Source: UBA4416 sp943362175
GTDB lineage: Bacteria; Bacteroidota; Bacteroidia; B-17B0; Aurantibacillaceae
Length of the DNA: 64,000 nt
NCBI GenBank assembly: GCA_943362175.1
Contig: CALRIU020000012.1
Span: 1 to 64,000 of the forward strand
Direction of reading: 5' to 3'
Shown: positions 16,332-25,730 of the stretch, one piece after another
How the letters are laid out: every line of letters begins with the position of its first letter
How positions within the stretch are numbered: the stretch's first letter is position 1
Translations under genes and position numbers: made by a program
The notes under the pieces: generated by a model
Told to the model about the DNA's origin: nothing
The model's database searches: none
Seen by the model: the letters and a program-made list of their open reading frames with translations, nothing else

Positions 16332-17168
16332 TCAGATCGGTTCAGGTTTGGGAGTGTTGGGATTTGCGGGATCAGACGGCATGAGCTGTTTGATCTCTAA
16401 GAAACAAAGGGTGGCTCCGGTGACAGCAAGCACGGGGCCAAAGAAAATTCCCATAAATAAGGGAAGGATCATAAAGAACGCATACACCATGCCGATGCCG
16501 ATAGCAGTACCCTTATGCCCGCGGGTAAAAGCGGCGCTCTGGGAAATACTCATGCGGTGCCTCTCGAAATTATAATCGAGCATGGTAAAGCCGATGTAGT
16601 ACCAGGACACGAAGAGCAGGAAAGGAGCGGTGAGGATGACCAAAGGAGGAAAGAGTATCGTGATGAGAAAGCAGACAGCGATGAAAAGGTATTCGAGGAA
16701 CATGTTGCGCAGGCTGACGCCGATGCCCCTGAAAATGTCTTTCAGCAGTTGCAGGCCATTGAAAGGATATTTTTTTCCGGTCAGCTTTTCTTCGATGGAT
16801 TCGGATAATAACGAGAAGAGGGGAGAGAGCAGGATCAGCAACACATACTTCATCAAAGTGCCCGACACCATCCAGAACAGGAGCTTGAGCACCCAGCCCA
16901 GGATCATGCTGAAATAGCCGGTGAGGAAAGGCTTGGCAAAGGAAAGCCAGGACCCCGAATCGGGAATGCCGTTTACGTCCAGCTGCTCATTTACCCATGA
17001 GCTGATGTATTCGGCCAGCTGCGCAAAGAGCCAGATGCTGCCTGCCCATACAAGGCCCCATACCAGGATCGGGTACAGGAAGTAGGGCCAGAGCCCTTTT
17101 TCAAACAGGAGCGGAACACCCCTGAAACAGTTGCCAATGGCACGGAATAGCTCAGTAAAGAATGTCAT
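16332..17168 (-). CDS. EI24/CysZ-like membrane protein
   Basis: A 278-residue integral membrane protein with about five hydrophobic segments. It starts MTFFTELFRAIGNCFRGVPL, and the later DYNFERHRMS and ITGATLCFLE-like region match the EI24 (formerly DUF540) domain shared with CysZ. CysZ itself imports sulfate, but the transport role of Bacteroidota members is not established. It is the upstream gene of the pair with mqnA. Confidence 0.7.
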   Translation of the reverse strand: MTFFTELFRAIGNCFRGVPLLFEKGLWPYFLYPILVWGLVWAGSIWLFAQLAEYISSWVNEQLDVNGIPDSGSWLSFAKPFLTGYFSMILGWVLKLLFWMVSGTLMKYVLLILLSPLFSLLSESIEEKLTGKKYPFNGLQLLKDIFRGIGVSLRNMFLEYLFIAVCFLITILFPPLVILTAPFLLFVSWYYIGFTMLDYNFERHRMSISQSAAFTRGHKGTAIGIGMVYAFFMILPLFMGIFFGPVLAVTGATLCFLEIKQLMPSDPANPNTPKPEPI

Positions 17169-17394
17169 GTTGATTCTGTTTCGGAGCTAAAATTAGTATA
17201 AAATCTAATAAGTAACGGGAGGACGCGGGAATAATTACCTCTGCGCGGCAAATATTGATATACAGCCCGCTGCTTTGGATGCTGAGCCCGTCGAAGTACT
17301 TTACGAGACCTCCCCAAAAAATTAAACACAGGTTGTCGCAAAAAATGTAAGACGATTAATAACATATTCGGTTTTTATAACAATACCTGCGGCG

Positions 17395-18273
17395 TTAACG
17401 CCGGTACTTCGCCAGAAAGGCCAAAGGCGTTTCACCGCTTTGCTTTTTAAATAAGCGCGAGAAGTAAGAATTGTCGATATACCCGAGGAGCTCCGCCACG
17501 CGGTTCACCGGGAGCTGCGTTTGCACCAGCAGGCGCCTGGCCTCCAGGATGATCCTGTCTGTGATCAGCTGCCCGGTGGTTTTATTCAAGGTAGCCTTGC
17601 AGATCCGGTTCAGGTGCTTTTCCGTCATGTTCATAAGGCCCGCATAATCCCTGGGCGATTTCAGGGTTTTATAATGAAGGTCTACCAGGCCCTCCAGCTC
17701 TCTCACCCGGGCAAGGTAGTGTACCTGCTGATGCTCGACCGCTGCCGCCGGGAGACTGCACCTGCTCAGTTCTACGTAAACATAATTGCTGAGCGCCAGT
17801 AATTTCTGTTGTTTCAGGGGCTTTTGCGCAAGCTGCTCCGCAAGAATATCCTTAAATAATTGAGTAATCGTTGAGAGGCTTTGTCCTTTTAATACAATTA
17901 AGGGCGAATTGTAAATGGATTGAAAAAACGGAAACTGCCGGATGGTGACACTGGTATAGGCCTCGTCGTAAAAGGCTTTGGTGTGAAAAAAAATATAGCC
18001 CTCCACATCCTTCGAGAGTTTCCAGTCGTGAGTCTGGCCAGGGGAGAGCATAAACACATAGCCCGGTTTCACGGGGTAGGTGGTGAAATCAACGTCGTGG
18101 GTGCCACTGCCTTTGGTAAACAGGATCGATAAATAAAAATCGTGCTTGTGCGGCACATGGATAAAATGATGCTTTTCCAGGTGCTCCTGCAAGGTATTGG
18201 CATAAAAGCTGTCTTCGTGATGTTCCTGGTTAAAATTCTCAATGTTATAAACCGGAAGCTCTTTTTTTACCAT
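17395..18273 (-). CDS. AraC-family transcriptional regulator
   Basis: A 292-residue regulator. The N-terminal cupin sensor domain (about residues 30-110) contains VPHKHDFYLSILFTKGSGTHD and VFMLSPGQTHDW, typical of the arabinose-binding fold. The C-terminal about 100 residues hold two helix-turn-helix motifs, ending VAELLGYIDNSYFSRLFKKQ and GETPLAFL. The ligand is unknown. It is divergent from the DUF983 gene across about 125 bp, so that gene is an obvious but unproven target. Confidence 0.85.
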   Translation of the reverse strand: MVKKELPVYNIENFNQEHHEDSFYANTLQEHLEKHHFIHVPHKHDFYLSILFTKGSGTHDVDFTTYPVKPGYVFMLSPGQTHDWKLSKDVEGYIFFHTKAFYDEAYTSVTIRQFPFFQSIYNSPLIVLKGQSLSTITQLFKDILAEQLAQKPLKQQKLLALSNYVYVELSRCSLPAAAVEHQQVHYLARVRELEGLVDLHYKTLKSPRDYAGLMNMTEKHLNRICKATLNKTTGQLITDRIILEARRLLVQTQLPVNRVAELLGYIDNSYFSRLFKKQSGETPLAFLAKYRR

Positions 18274-18398
18274 GATCTAAAATTACGTAAAATGTCCGTA
18301 TTGTGCTATAAGTGGCGTCTTTTTTACGGCAAATCCGCAGCCAAAATGCCGACCTTTGTATCAGCAAACCGGATTATCACACTATAAAAACAACGTAT

Positions 18399-18764
18399 AT
18401 GAAAGCAACATTGGCAACTAAAGCATGGCGCATCGTCCAAGGGAAATGTCCTGATTGTGGTAAGGGCGACGTTTATGAGAAAAACCGTAAATGGATCCAG
18501 CTTCCAAAGATGAACCACAACTGTGAGCACTGCGGCTATAATTTCAATGGGGAGCCCGGCTATTTCCTGGGAGCCATGTATGTCAGCTACGCCATGGCAG
18601 TGTTTGAAGGCCTCGTGACCTTTTTCATCGCTTCCCTGTTCATGACCGAATTCTCCGGCCTCAGCCTGGCCCTCATCATTACCGGCGTCATCGTGGTATT
18701 CGCCATCCCTAATTTTAAATTCTCACGCATCATCTGGATGAACCTGTTTCCGTACAGGAAGTAG
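18399..18764 (+). CDS. DUF983 zinc-ribbon membrane protein
   Basis: 121 residues from the ATG at 18399. Two CxxC pairs, in GKCPDCGKG and NCEHCGYNF, form a zinc ribbon. GEPGYFLGAMYVSYA and two hydrophobic helices follow. This is the DUF983 pattern; family members are small inner-membrane proteins of unknown role. It is divergent from an AraC regulator. Confidence 0.8.
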   Translation: MKATLATKAWRIVQGKCPDCGKGDVYEKNRKWIQLPKMNHNCEHCGYNFNGEPGYFLGAMYVSYAMAVFEGLVTFFIASLFMTEFSGLSLALIITGVIVVFAIPNFKFSRIIWMNLFPYRK

Positions 18765-18950
18765 GGGCGGAAGAGACTGAAGAGATAGAAACAGTTCACG
18801 CAGAGTCCCGCAGATGAATACGCAGAGGTTCGCAGAGAAAGATAGAACTTGAAAAAATAAACGCTGCGAAAGTCCGCGCTTAACTCCGCGAAACTCTGCG
18901 AAAAACAAACAACAACAGCTACTGAAAAGGAAGTGTTTCCTTAATTAATA
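18765..18950. repeat. Intergenic CGCAGAG-rich repeat stretch
   Basis: Between the DUF983 gene and the terminator lie several degenerate copies of a short motif (CGCAGAG, TTCGCAGAG, AACTCTGCGAA) in both orientations. It is non-coding and of the kind often found between Bacteroidota genes. Confidence 0.5.
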
Positions 18951-18996
18951 AAAAAGGGAATAAAGAACAGTTAAATCTGTCTCTTTATTCCCTTTT
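18951..18996. terminator. Bidirectional intrinsic terminator
   Basis: A 15-bp stem (18952-18966 with 18982-18996, AAAAGGGAATAAAGA type) is extended inward by ACAG/CTGT. T-rich bases flank it on each strand. It serves the convergent DUF983 and cystathionine gamma-synthase genes. Confidence 0.8.
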
Positions 18997-19049
18997 GTCA
19001 AATAGTCCCTTTCGTATTTCAGGAAGCCGCTGGCTGAGCGAAGCAGAAG

Positions 19050-20207
19050 CTAGCCTAATGCCTGTTTCAGATCCTCGATCAGGTCTTCCACATCTTCCAC
19101 GCCTACGCTCAGGCGCAGCAGGTTTTCCACCACACCGGCCTTGTCGCGCTCCGCTTTCGGGATCGAGGCATGCGTCATCGTGGCCGGGTGATTGATCAGC
19201 GATTCCACGCCGCCCAGCGATTCAGCCAAAGAAAACACCTTGAAAGAAGAGGCAATTTTAAAAGTCTGCTCCAAAGAAGCGTCTTTGAGAACGATGGAGA
19301 TCATGCCGCCGAAATCACGCATCTGTTTTTTGGCGATCTCATGGTTGGGATGGTCTGTAAAGCCCGGCCAGTAGATCTTTTCAATCTTCGGGTGCGTTTT
19401 CAGAAATTCGGCGATCTTACGGCCGTTGTAGCAATGGCGCTCCATGCGCAGGTGCAGGGTTTTGATGCCGCGCATCACCAGGAAGGAGTCCATCGGGCCG
19501 GGATTGGCGCCGCAGCTGTTCAGGATAAAATACAATTGTTCGTGCAGTTTGCTGTCGTTCACCACCAGGGCGCCCATCACGACATCGCTGTGGCCGCCCA
19601 GGTATTTGGTTACGGAATGCATCACGATATCGGCACCCAGGGCCAGCGGGTTCTGTAAATACGGGGAGGCAAAGGTATTGTCGACCGCCAGGATAATGTT
19701 ATTGGCTTTGGCAATGGCTGAGCAGGCGGCAATGTCAATGATCTGCATCGTTGGGTTGGTCGGTGTTTCCGCCCAGATCAGCTTCGTGTTGGCATTCACA
19801 TATTGCTTGATGTTCTCAGCATTGCTCAGGTTGATGAAATGGAATTTAATGCCGTAGTTTTCATAGATCTTGGTGAACATGCGGTAAGAGCCGCCGTACA
19901 GATCGTCGCCGGTAATCACCTCATCGCCCGGGCGTAATAATTTCATCACCGCATCGGTAGCACCCATGCCGCTGCTGAAACAGACACAGTGCTTGCCGTT
20001 CTCGAGGGCGGCAATGTTTTTTTGCAGGGCTTCGCGGGTCGGGTTTTTGCCGCGGGCATAGCCGTAGCCTTTATTGGTACCCGGCGATTCCTGCACGTAG
20101 GTAGAGGTTTGAAAGATCGGTGTCATGATGGCACCGGTTGACGGATCGGGCTCGGCGCCGGCGTGAATCGCCTTCGTGCCGAATTTATGATTGGAAAAGT
20201 CTGACAT
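19050..20207 (-). CDS. Cystathionine gamma-synthase/gamma-lyase family PLP enzyme
   Basis: A 385-residue fold-type I PLP enzyme of the Cys/Met metabolism family. Seen are FGTKAIHAG, STYVQ, YARGKNPTR, SSGMGATDAV, AETPTNPTM, the Asp of AVDNTFASPYLQ, and the PLP Lys in SVTKYLGGHSD. The AESLGGVESL motif near the C-terminus is typical of gamma-synthases and lyases. It either joins cysteine to an activated homoserine (methionine synthesis) or splits cystathionine; sequence alone does not decide. It is monocistronic, with a strong terminator. Confidence 0.85.
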   Translation of the reverse strand: MSDFSNHKFGTKAIHAGAEPDPSTGAIMTPIFQTSTYVQESPGTNKGYGYARGKNPTREALQKNIAALENGKHCVCFSSGMGATDAVMKLLRPGDEVITGDDLYGGSYRMFTKIYENYGIKFHFINLSNAENIKQYVNANTKLIWAETPTNPTMQIIDIAACSAIAKANNIILAVDNTFASPYLQNPLALGADIVMHSVTKYLGGHSDVVMGALVVNDSKLHEQLYFILNSCGANPGPMDSFLVMRGIKTLHLRMERHCYNGRKIAEFLKTHPKIEKIYWPGFTDHPNHEIAKKQMRDFGGMISIVLKDASLEQTFKIASSFKVFSLAESLGGVESLINHPATMTHASIPKAERDKAGVVENLLRLSVGVEDVEDLIEDLKQALG

Positions 20208-20308
20208 AGCTTCTAAATTTTGGCACGAATTTAAGCTAAATTTAGAATTGTTTTAGCGATTATTTATCAGTAATTTTAAAAGCCTCTTGAAACCAAGCGG
20301 GGCATTTT

Positions 20309-21034
20309 TTGTTGAAGCATTTGATCTGCATACTGTCTGTTTTGACCGGACTCGCTTTTACGGGCTGCCAAAAAAAGAAAACGGAAGCGCCCCCAGATGT
20401 GGGCTATGGCTATGCTCCCGATCTCATCGGGAAGTATGTGGTGTATGATGTGGATTCTACGGTATTCGACGATTTTGCCAAAGACACGCTTTATTACAAA
20501 TACCGCATCAAGGAAAAGCTCAGCGAAAATTTTACCGACAACCAGGGCCGCCCCGCCATTAAGCTGATCCGCTATATCAAGCGTTACGACCCTGCCAAAA
20601 GCTACGACCAGATGGACTGGACGGTAAAGGATGTCTGGAATTATACACGCACCGCTACTTCCCTGGAAGTGGTGGAGGAAAATGTGCGTTACACCAAGCT
20701 CGTCTTCCCGGTAAAAACCGATGTCAGCTGGAATGGCAATGCCCAGAACACGCAGCCGGCCATGGATTATAAATACCTCTTTACGGATATGAAGCAATCG
20801 GTAAACGGAACGGTATTTGACGATGTGTTATGCGTTGAGCAAAAAGACGATAAGCGCAAGAATGTGATCCACCGCCAGTATTATATAGAGAAATATGCCC
20901 GGAACGTCGGGCTGGTCTACCGCGAAATTACCGATGTGTACTCCAATACTGTAGTAGCCGGCGTGCCGGTGGAGCAGCGCATTGAAAAAGGAATCATTTA
21001 TAAATTAACCTATATCACCCATGGAATTGAATAA
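20309..21034 (+). CDS. Lipoprotein of unknown function
   Basis: About 241 residues. The signal peptide ends in a lipobox (LAFTGC) with the acylated Cys near residue 20. The mature part is beta-rich and acidic, with GKYVVYDVDSTVFDDF. No in-frame ATG lies between the upstream stop (20288) and the signal sequence, so translation must start at TTG 20309 or 20312. The 3' end overlaps the subtilase gene by 14 bp, so the two are translationally coupled. A role beside a secreted protease is likely, but its nature is unknown. Confidence 0.7.
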   Translation: MLKHLICILSVLTGLAFTGCQKKKTEAPPDVGYGYAPDLIGKYVVYDVDSTVFDDFAKDTLYYKYRIKEKLSENFTDNQGRPAIKLIRYIKRYDPAKSYDQMDWTVKDVWNYTRTATSLEVVEENVRYTKLVFPVKTDVSWNGNAQNTQPAMDYKYLFTDMKQSVNGTVFDDVLCVEQKDDKRKNVIHRQYYIEKYARNVGLVYREITDVYSNTVVAGVPVEQRIEKGIIYKLTYITHGIE

Positions 21035-22670
21035 GAATGTACTGTATGCCGCACTGATTGCCGCTTTCTGCGCGATGGCCGCGCCCAACCTGAACGCCCA
21101 GACCAAATACTGGGTCCGGTTTAAGGATAAGAACGGCTCTCCCTACAGCGTGAGCAACCCTTCCGCTTTTTTGTCGAATAAGGCCATGACCCGGCGTGCC
21201 AACCAGGGCATTCAGGTAGACATGACCGATATCCCTGTTAACCAGACCTACATCAACCAGGTGAATGCGACAGGGGCCGTGGTGTTCCAGCGTTCCAAAT
21301 GGTTCAATGCAGCGATCGTCATTATTGCCAACGGCTCGCAGCTGGCGGCAGTCAACAGCCTGAGCTGTGTGCTTGGCTCAGCGCCGGTCAACCGCTATCA
21401 TGCTTCTACAGGGCCCGACGAGTTGGTTTCCTCACCGCTGCCTTCTTCGCAGAGAACCGCTACCTCAAATACTTACAGCTATGGCCCTTCGCTTACGCAA
21501 GTCAGCCAGATCAAGGCCGATTGTATGCATAACAAGGGCTTCCGCGGACAAAACATGACCATTGCCGTGATCGACGATGGCTTCGATAATGTGAACAACA
21601 ACCCGGTATTCGATTCCCTGCGCAACGAAGGGCGCATCCTTGGTACCCGCGATATTGTGGCGGGCAATACATCCGTGTATGAAGATGATTCGCACGGAGC
21701 GATGGTGCTTTCCTGCATGGCCGGCAACTCGCCGGGGAACCTCATCGGTACGGCGCCTAAAGCAAGCTATTACCTCCTGCGCTCGGAGGATGTGTTTTCG
21801 GAAAAGATCATTGAAGAGAATAACTGGGTGGTAGCAGCAGAATTGGCGGATAGCCTCGGAGTGGACATCATTACTACGTCTTTGGGATACAGCACCTTCG
21901 ATATCGCTTCACAAAATCATACCTATGCCGACCTCAACGGCCGTACCTCGGTGGCTTCCATCGCCTCTACCATGGCGGCGCGTAAAGGCATTTTCCTGCT
22001 CAATGCTGCCGGCAATGATGGCAATAACCCCTGGCATTACATCGGCGTACCTGCTGATGCCGACAGTATCCTCACCGTTGGCTCGGTTAATGGCAGCGGG
22101 ATTCACTCCGGCTTCAGCTCTGTAGGCCCTACGGCCGACGGGCGCATTAAGCCTGATGTGAGCACGATGGGTGAAGGTACTTATGTGTGCCAGCCCAATG
22201 GCATGTTTACGGCCGGAAACGGAACTTCCTTTGCCTGCCCGGTAATGGCCGGCGCAGTGGCTTGCCTGTGGCAGGCCAATCCAGGCAAAACCAATATGCA
22301 GGTGTTGAATGCGATCCGTACCTCCTCTTCCAAAAACGGAAACATGGATAACGATTATGGCTGGGGAATTCCCGATCTGTGTTTGGCAGACGCTATCCTG
22401 AAATCTTTGCCAAACGGTGTTGCAGAGCTTTCAAAAGAGGCGTTGGTGCTGTTTCCGAATCCTGCCAAACAGGAAATCAGCTTTAAGCTGGATGAAAGTC
22501 CTGAGGCTGTTACGCTGAGAGATGTTTTGGGTAAAGCCGTTGATTTCAGCTACACGACCAATGGTGATGTGCATATTCTGTCATTTAAGCCGGAGATGGC
22601 GAAGGGGGTTTATTTTATGACCATCCGCACCAAAAGCGGTTCCCTGCAAAGTAAGTTTGTGAAGGAGTAA
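21021..22670 (+). CDS. S8-family subtilase with T9SS type A sorting domain
   Basis: A 549-residue secreted protease. A signal peptide of about 26 residues (to NLNAQ) is followed by a propeptide-like segment and the subtilisin domain. The catalytic triad is Asp185 (in AVIDDG), His225 (DDSHGAM) and Ser403 (GNGTSFACP). The last about 75 residues (ALVLFPNPAKQEISF to LQSKFVKE) are the type A sorting domain recognised by the type IX secretion system. All key residues are intact. It overlaps the upstream lipoprotein gene. Confidence 0.9.
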   Translation: MELNKNVLYAALIAAFCAMAAPNLNAQTKYWVRFKDKNGSPYSVSNPSAFLSNKAMTRRANQGIQVDMTDIPVNQTYINQVNATGAVVFQRSKWFNAAIVIIANGSQLAAVNSLSCVLGSAPVNRYHASTGPDELVSSPLPSSQRTATSNTYSYGPSLTQVSQIKADCMHNKGFRGQNMTIAVIDDGFDNVNNNPVFDSLRNEGRILGTRDIVAGNTSVYEDDSHGAMVLSCMAGNSPGNLIGTAPKASYYLLRSEDVFSEKIIEENNWVVAAELADSLGVDIITTSLGYSTFDIASQNHTYADLNGRTSVASIASTMAARKGIFLLNAAGNDGNNPWHYIGVPADADSILTVGSVNGSGIHSGFSSVGPTADGRIKPDVSTMGEGTYVCQPNGMFTAGNGTSFACPVMAGAVACLWQANPGKTNMQVLNAIRTSSSKNGNMDNDYGWGIPDLCLADAILKSLPNGVAELSKEALVLFPNPAKQEISFKLDESPEAVTLRDVLGKAVDFSYTTNGDVHILSFKPEMAKGVYFMTIRTKSGSLQSKFVKE

Positions 22671-23160
22671 TGGGGCTTCGGCTCCGCTCAGCCACCAACC
22701 TGTTGACTGAGCGTAGTCGAGGGGTTCAGCCTCCCTTTGGTGATGCGTTGCTTCTGATTCATTAACCGTTGACTGAGCGCAGTCGAAGGCAACGATACGT
22801 TAAGTAGCTAATGCCCCGCTCAGCCAACACTTTCCTCCTGTATTGAATCTTATTAAAACCCGTTGACTGAGCGCAGTCGAGGGGTTCAACCTCCCTTTGG
22901 TGATGCGTTGTTTCTAGTTAATTAACCGTTGACTGAGCGTAGTCGAAGGCAACGATACGTTAAGTAGCTAAGGCCCCGCTCAGCCAACACTTTCCTCCTG
23001 TATTGAATCTTATTAAAACCCGTTGACTGAGCGGAGTCGAAGGCAACGTGCAATAAGTTTCGGCTCCGTCACCATTCTTTCCTCCTGTATCGCATCTTAT
23101 AAAACCCGTTGACTGAGCGGAGTCGAAGGCAATGGCTTGGTGGCTGAGGCTCTCGAAACC
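22671..23160. repeat. 160-bp tandem repeat built from REP-like palindromes
   Basis: GTTGACTGAGCG recurs at 22702, 22862 and 23022, exactly 160 bases apart, with near-identical sequence between. A further copy starts at 23108. Each unit contains the inverted motif GACTGAGCGCAGTC more than once. Stops occur in all frames, so the stretch is non-coding. It fills the gap between the subtilase and DUF763 genes. Confidence 0.85.
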
Positions 23161-23173
23161 ACCGTCTCGAAAA

Positions 23174-23190
23174 TGCTACAGATCGTAGCA
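23174..23190. promoter_or_regulatory. 17-bp palindrome TGCTACAGATCGTAGCA, candidate operator, copy 2
   Basis: This is identical to 3473-3489. It ends 21 bases before the -7 box TATCTTTG (23212-23219), which covers the position where the -33 TTTG of a Bacteroidota promoter would lie; no TTTG is seen there. A regulator acting from this site is a reasonable inference. Confidence 0.5.
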
Positions 23191-23211
23191 GGCAAGGGTT
23201 ACCGGCTGGTG

Positions 23212-23219
23212 TATCTTTG
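23212..23219 (+). promoter_or_regulatory. -7 promoter element TATCTTTG
   Basis: It matches the Bacteroidota -7 consensus TAnnTTTG, 29 bases before the DUF763 start codon. Confidence 0.55.
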
Positions 23220-23248
23220 CAGGAGCATTTTCTTCGCTTCTACCTAAC

Positions 23249-24478
23249 ATGCCAACATCACATTTCGACTCACAGCGCTACGCTGATCTTCCGCTTCATT
23301 ACGGCAAAGTGCCGCCCTGGCTGGCAGAGCGCATGAGCCGGCTAGGCGGTGCCATCATCGAATCGGTGATGCTGGAGTATGGCAAAACCGAAGTGCTGTC
23401 GCGTCTCAGCGATCCGCTTTGGTTCCAGGCTTTAGGCGCTGTGATGGGGATGGATTGGCATTCGTCGGGCATTACCACCTCGGTGATGGGCGCGTTGAAA
23501 AAAGCCTTGAATCCTAAGTTCAACGAGCTGGGCATTTATATCTGCGGAGGAAAAGGAAAACACTCGAGGTCCACACCTTCCGAACTGATCGCCCTGGCGG
23601 AGCGCACCGGCCTCAACGGGACGGAGCTGGTGAGGAACAGCAGGCTCAGCGCCAAAGTAGATAACACGGCTATCCAGGATGGCTTCCAGATATACCTGCA
23701 TACCTTCATCGTTACCAGGGAAGGCGATTGGTCGGTCATTCAGCAGGGCATGAATGATAGCAATGGGATGGCGCGCCGCTATCACTGGAATTCGTCGCAG
23801 CTGAAGTCTTTTGTGGAAGAGCCGCATACCTTTATCTATGGCGCCAGCCAGGGCGAGATCCTGAACCTGACAGACAAGGCTGCAACGGCAACCAAAGCGG
23901 GATTACTGGAGCTGGTAAAAGAGCCGGGCCTGATCATTCCTGAAATGCGAAAGATCACCATGCCTTCGCACCACGATGTGCGTGAAGAAGATGTGGATGT
24001 GAAACGCCTCGGCAGTATCCTCGCATTGGCACACGAGCGGCAGGTCACCGATTTCGAATCGCTGCTCCTGCTGGAAGGAGTGGGGCCGCGCGCCATCCAG
24101 TCGCTCACGCTGGTGAGCGAGGTGATCCACGGCACGCCCTCACGCTTTTCCGACCCGGCGCGCTTTAGCTTTGCGCATGGTGGCAAGGACGGACATCCTT
24201 TTCCTGTGCCTACCAAAACCTACGATCAGACGATTGATATTCTCCGTGGGGCGCTTGAGCGGGCAAAGCTTGGAAACACCGACAAGCAGGATGCTATTAA
24301 GAATTTAACGCTGGCCGCCCAGGCCATCGAAAAAAATTTTATGCCCAATGCCAACTTTTATAAAGTGATCGAGCAGGAGCGAAGGGATGCCTGGAAATAT
24401 GGCGGCCGCACAGTGTTCGGGAAATCAAAGCCTCCGAAGAACCAGGGACAGATGAGCTTGTTCGACCTGGATGTATAG
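23249..24478 (+). CDS. DUF763-domain protein
   Basis: A 409-residue soluble protein matching DUF763: LPLHYGKVPPWLAERM, GGAIIE, then WFQALGAVMGMDWHSSG and YICGGKGKHSRSTP, and later LLLEGVGPRAIQSLTLVSE, which is a helix-hairpin-helix-like element. The family is widespread in archaea and patchy in bacteria, with no settled function; the HhH-like motif hints at nucleic-acid binding. The ATG at 23249 fits the promoter at 23212. It is preceded by a palindrome shared with the gene at 3555. Confidence 0.75.
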   Translation: MPTSHFDSQRYADLPLHYGKVPPWLAERMSRLGGAIIESVMLEYGKTEVLSRLSDPLWFQALGAVMGMDWHSSGITTSVMGALKKALNPKFNELGIYICGGKGKHSRSTPSELIALAERTGLNGTELVRNSRLSAKVDNTAIQDGFQIYLHTFIVTREGDWSVIQQGMNDSNGMARRYHWNSSQLKSFVEEPHTFIYGASQGEILNLTDKAATATKAGLLELVKEPGLIIPEMRKITMPSHHDVREEDVDVKRLGSILALAHERQVTDFESLLLLEGVGPRAIQSLTLVSEVIHGTPSRFSDPARFSFAHGGKDGHPFPVPTKTYDQTIDILRGALERAKLGNTDKQDAIKNLTLAAQAIEKNFMPNANFYKVIEQERRDAWKYGGRTVFGKSKPPKNQGQMSLFDLDV

Positions 24479-24655
24479 AACGCTGATGAGGCGGATCGTG
24501 CAGGTTAGAACACTGATTGGAGGCATCGGCAGGATGACCATATCTTATTTCTGTTCTTAGATCTTAGTTGATTATAAATAGAGCGCATTTCTCTTTTAAC
24601 ACAAAGCCATGCTCCGTGAGTTGAAAATTAACAAACGACGGCTATCCGGTTGCCG

Positions 24656-25720
24656 CTACTTTTTAGCAAGGTTCACGGGTACATCATAAAATGCACCGAA
24701 GCGCTGAATCATCTTATTGAATGTTGTCTTTTGTTCGATCGTCAGGGGATTGAGTAACTGGTGTTCCAGCTCTATGGATTTGGTTTTAAAGGTACGGCGC
24801 CAGGTGCCGCTGATCTGCCCATTCACTAAAATGGTATTGTCGAAGGTAAAGGTCTTTTTATCCTCGTGCTTGAATTGCAGAATGGCATCGCGGTTTTTGT
24901 AGCCCATGATGAGCTCATCGTAAATCGGCAGAAGCGCGATGTGATTCCTTAAGGACTTGATGCTCTGTGCTTCAAAATAATAGGTTTCTTTTTCAAAAAT
25001 GTCGTTGGCGAAAAGCGAACCGCTGAGTTCTATTCCTTTTTTACAATCGCTCAGGCTTAGCCCCGACCAGGTTGCATAGTCTTTCAGTGTAGCTGGTCCG
25101 CGGCTTTTGAAGTAGCGTTTGGTAAGTTCCAGCAAGGCTTCATCGCGCGTTTTTTCTTTCACCGGAGCGACGCGTTCTTCGAGCAGCGCATAGCTCACCT
25201 GGTTTCCCTGTTTTGGGCCACTGCAGATCAGGGCAGCCAGCTCGGCATGCATCATGATACAGGTCAGGCGGACTCCATCGGATTGGATGCCATTGTCGGC
25301 TAAGATCTTATTCAGCGCTTCCCGTGTGAGGTGTTTATTACCCTGCAAGGCTTTTTCTATAATGTTGTGGCATCGCCGGAAGATGTTGGCGTCAAGCTCC
25401 ATCTTGCGGTACATGTAGGCATTGATGGCGCTTACCCGTGGCGCTGTAAGCATCAGCATCCAGCGCAGGTCGGCTGCGGCCACCAGATGCCAGGTAGGGC
25501 GGAGCAGGTGTGTACGGATGATTTTTCCGTCATTTATTTCTTTTTCAATGGCCTGGTCATCGAGGTGAGGCAGGCGCAGGCCGATGCCCCATTTGCTTTG
25601 TGCATATTCCTGTCCCTGGATGGCGCCAAACCATTTCACGAGGTCAGCGGCTTTTTTAAAGCTACAGCCATTCAATTGCTGTGTCTGCAGGCGTAATGCG
25701 GCAATGTCGTTTAGTGTCAT
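24656..25720 (-). CDS. Winged-helix DNA-binding protein, AlkZ/YcaQ-like DNA glycosylase family
   Basis: 354 residues from the ATG at 25720 (MTLNDIAALRLQTQQL); upstream starts run into the next gene. The protein has the HTH_42 pattern: Q35-G-Q37 in FGAIQGQEYAQSKWG matches the QxQ catalytic site of YcaQ-type enzymes. IRTHLLRPTWHLVAAADLRW and LLPIYDELIMGYKNR are also characteristic. AlkZ and YcaQ unhook interstrand crosslinks or excise alkylated bases. Assignment to a repair role rests on these motifs. Confidence 0.75.
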   Translation of the reverse strand: MTLNDIAALRLQTQQLNGCSFKKAADLVKWFGAIQGQEYAQSKWGIGLRLPHLDDQAIEKEINDGKIIRTHLLRPTWHLVAAADLRWMLMLTAPRVSAINAYMYRKMELDANIFRRCHNIIEKALQGNKHLTREALNKILADNGIQSDGVRLTCIMMHAELAALICSGPKQGNQVSYALLEERVAPVKEKTRDEALLELTKRYFKSRGPATLKDYATWSGLSLSDCKKGIELSGSLFANDIFEKETYYFEAQSIKSLRNHIALLPIYDELIMGYKNRDAILQFKHEDKKTFTFDNTILVNGQISGTWRRTFKTKSIELEHQLLNPLTIEQKTTFNKMIQRFGAFYDVPVNLAKK

Positions 25721-25730
25721 ATAGGTTCTG

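Noticed and set aside
20208..20308. SAM riboswitch upstream of the cystathionine gamma-synthase gene
   Set aside because: The 100-base leader shows no kink-turn or multi-stem pattern by eye.
22671..23160. CRISPR array
   Set aside because: The period is 160 bp with nearly identical contents, and there are no short direct repeats with unique spacers.
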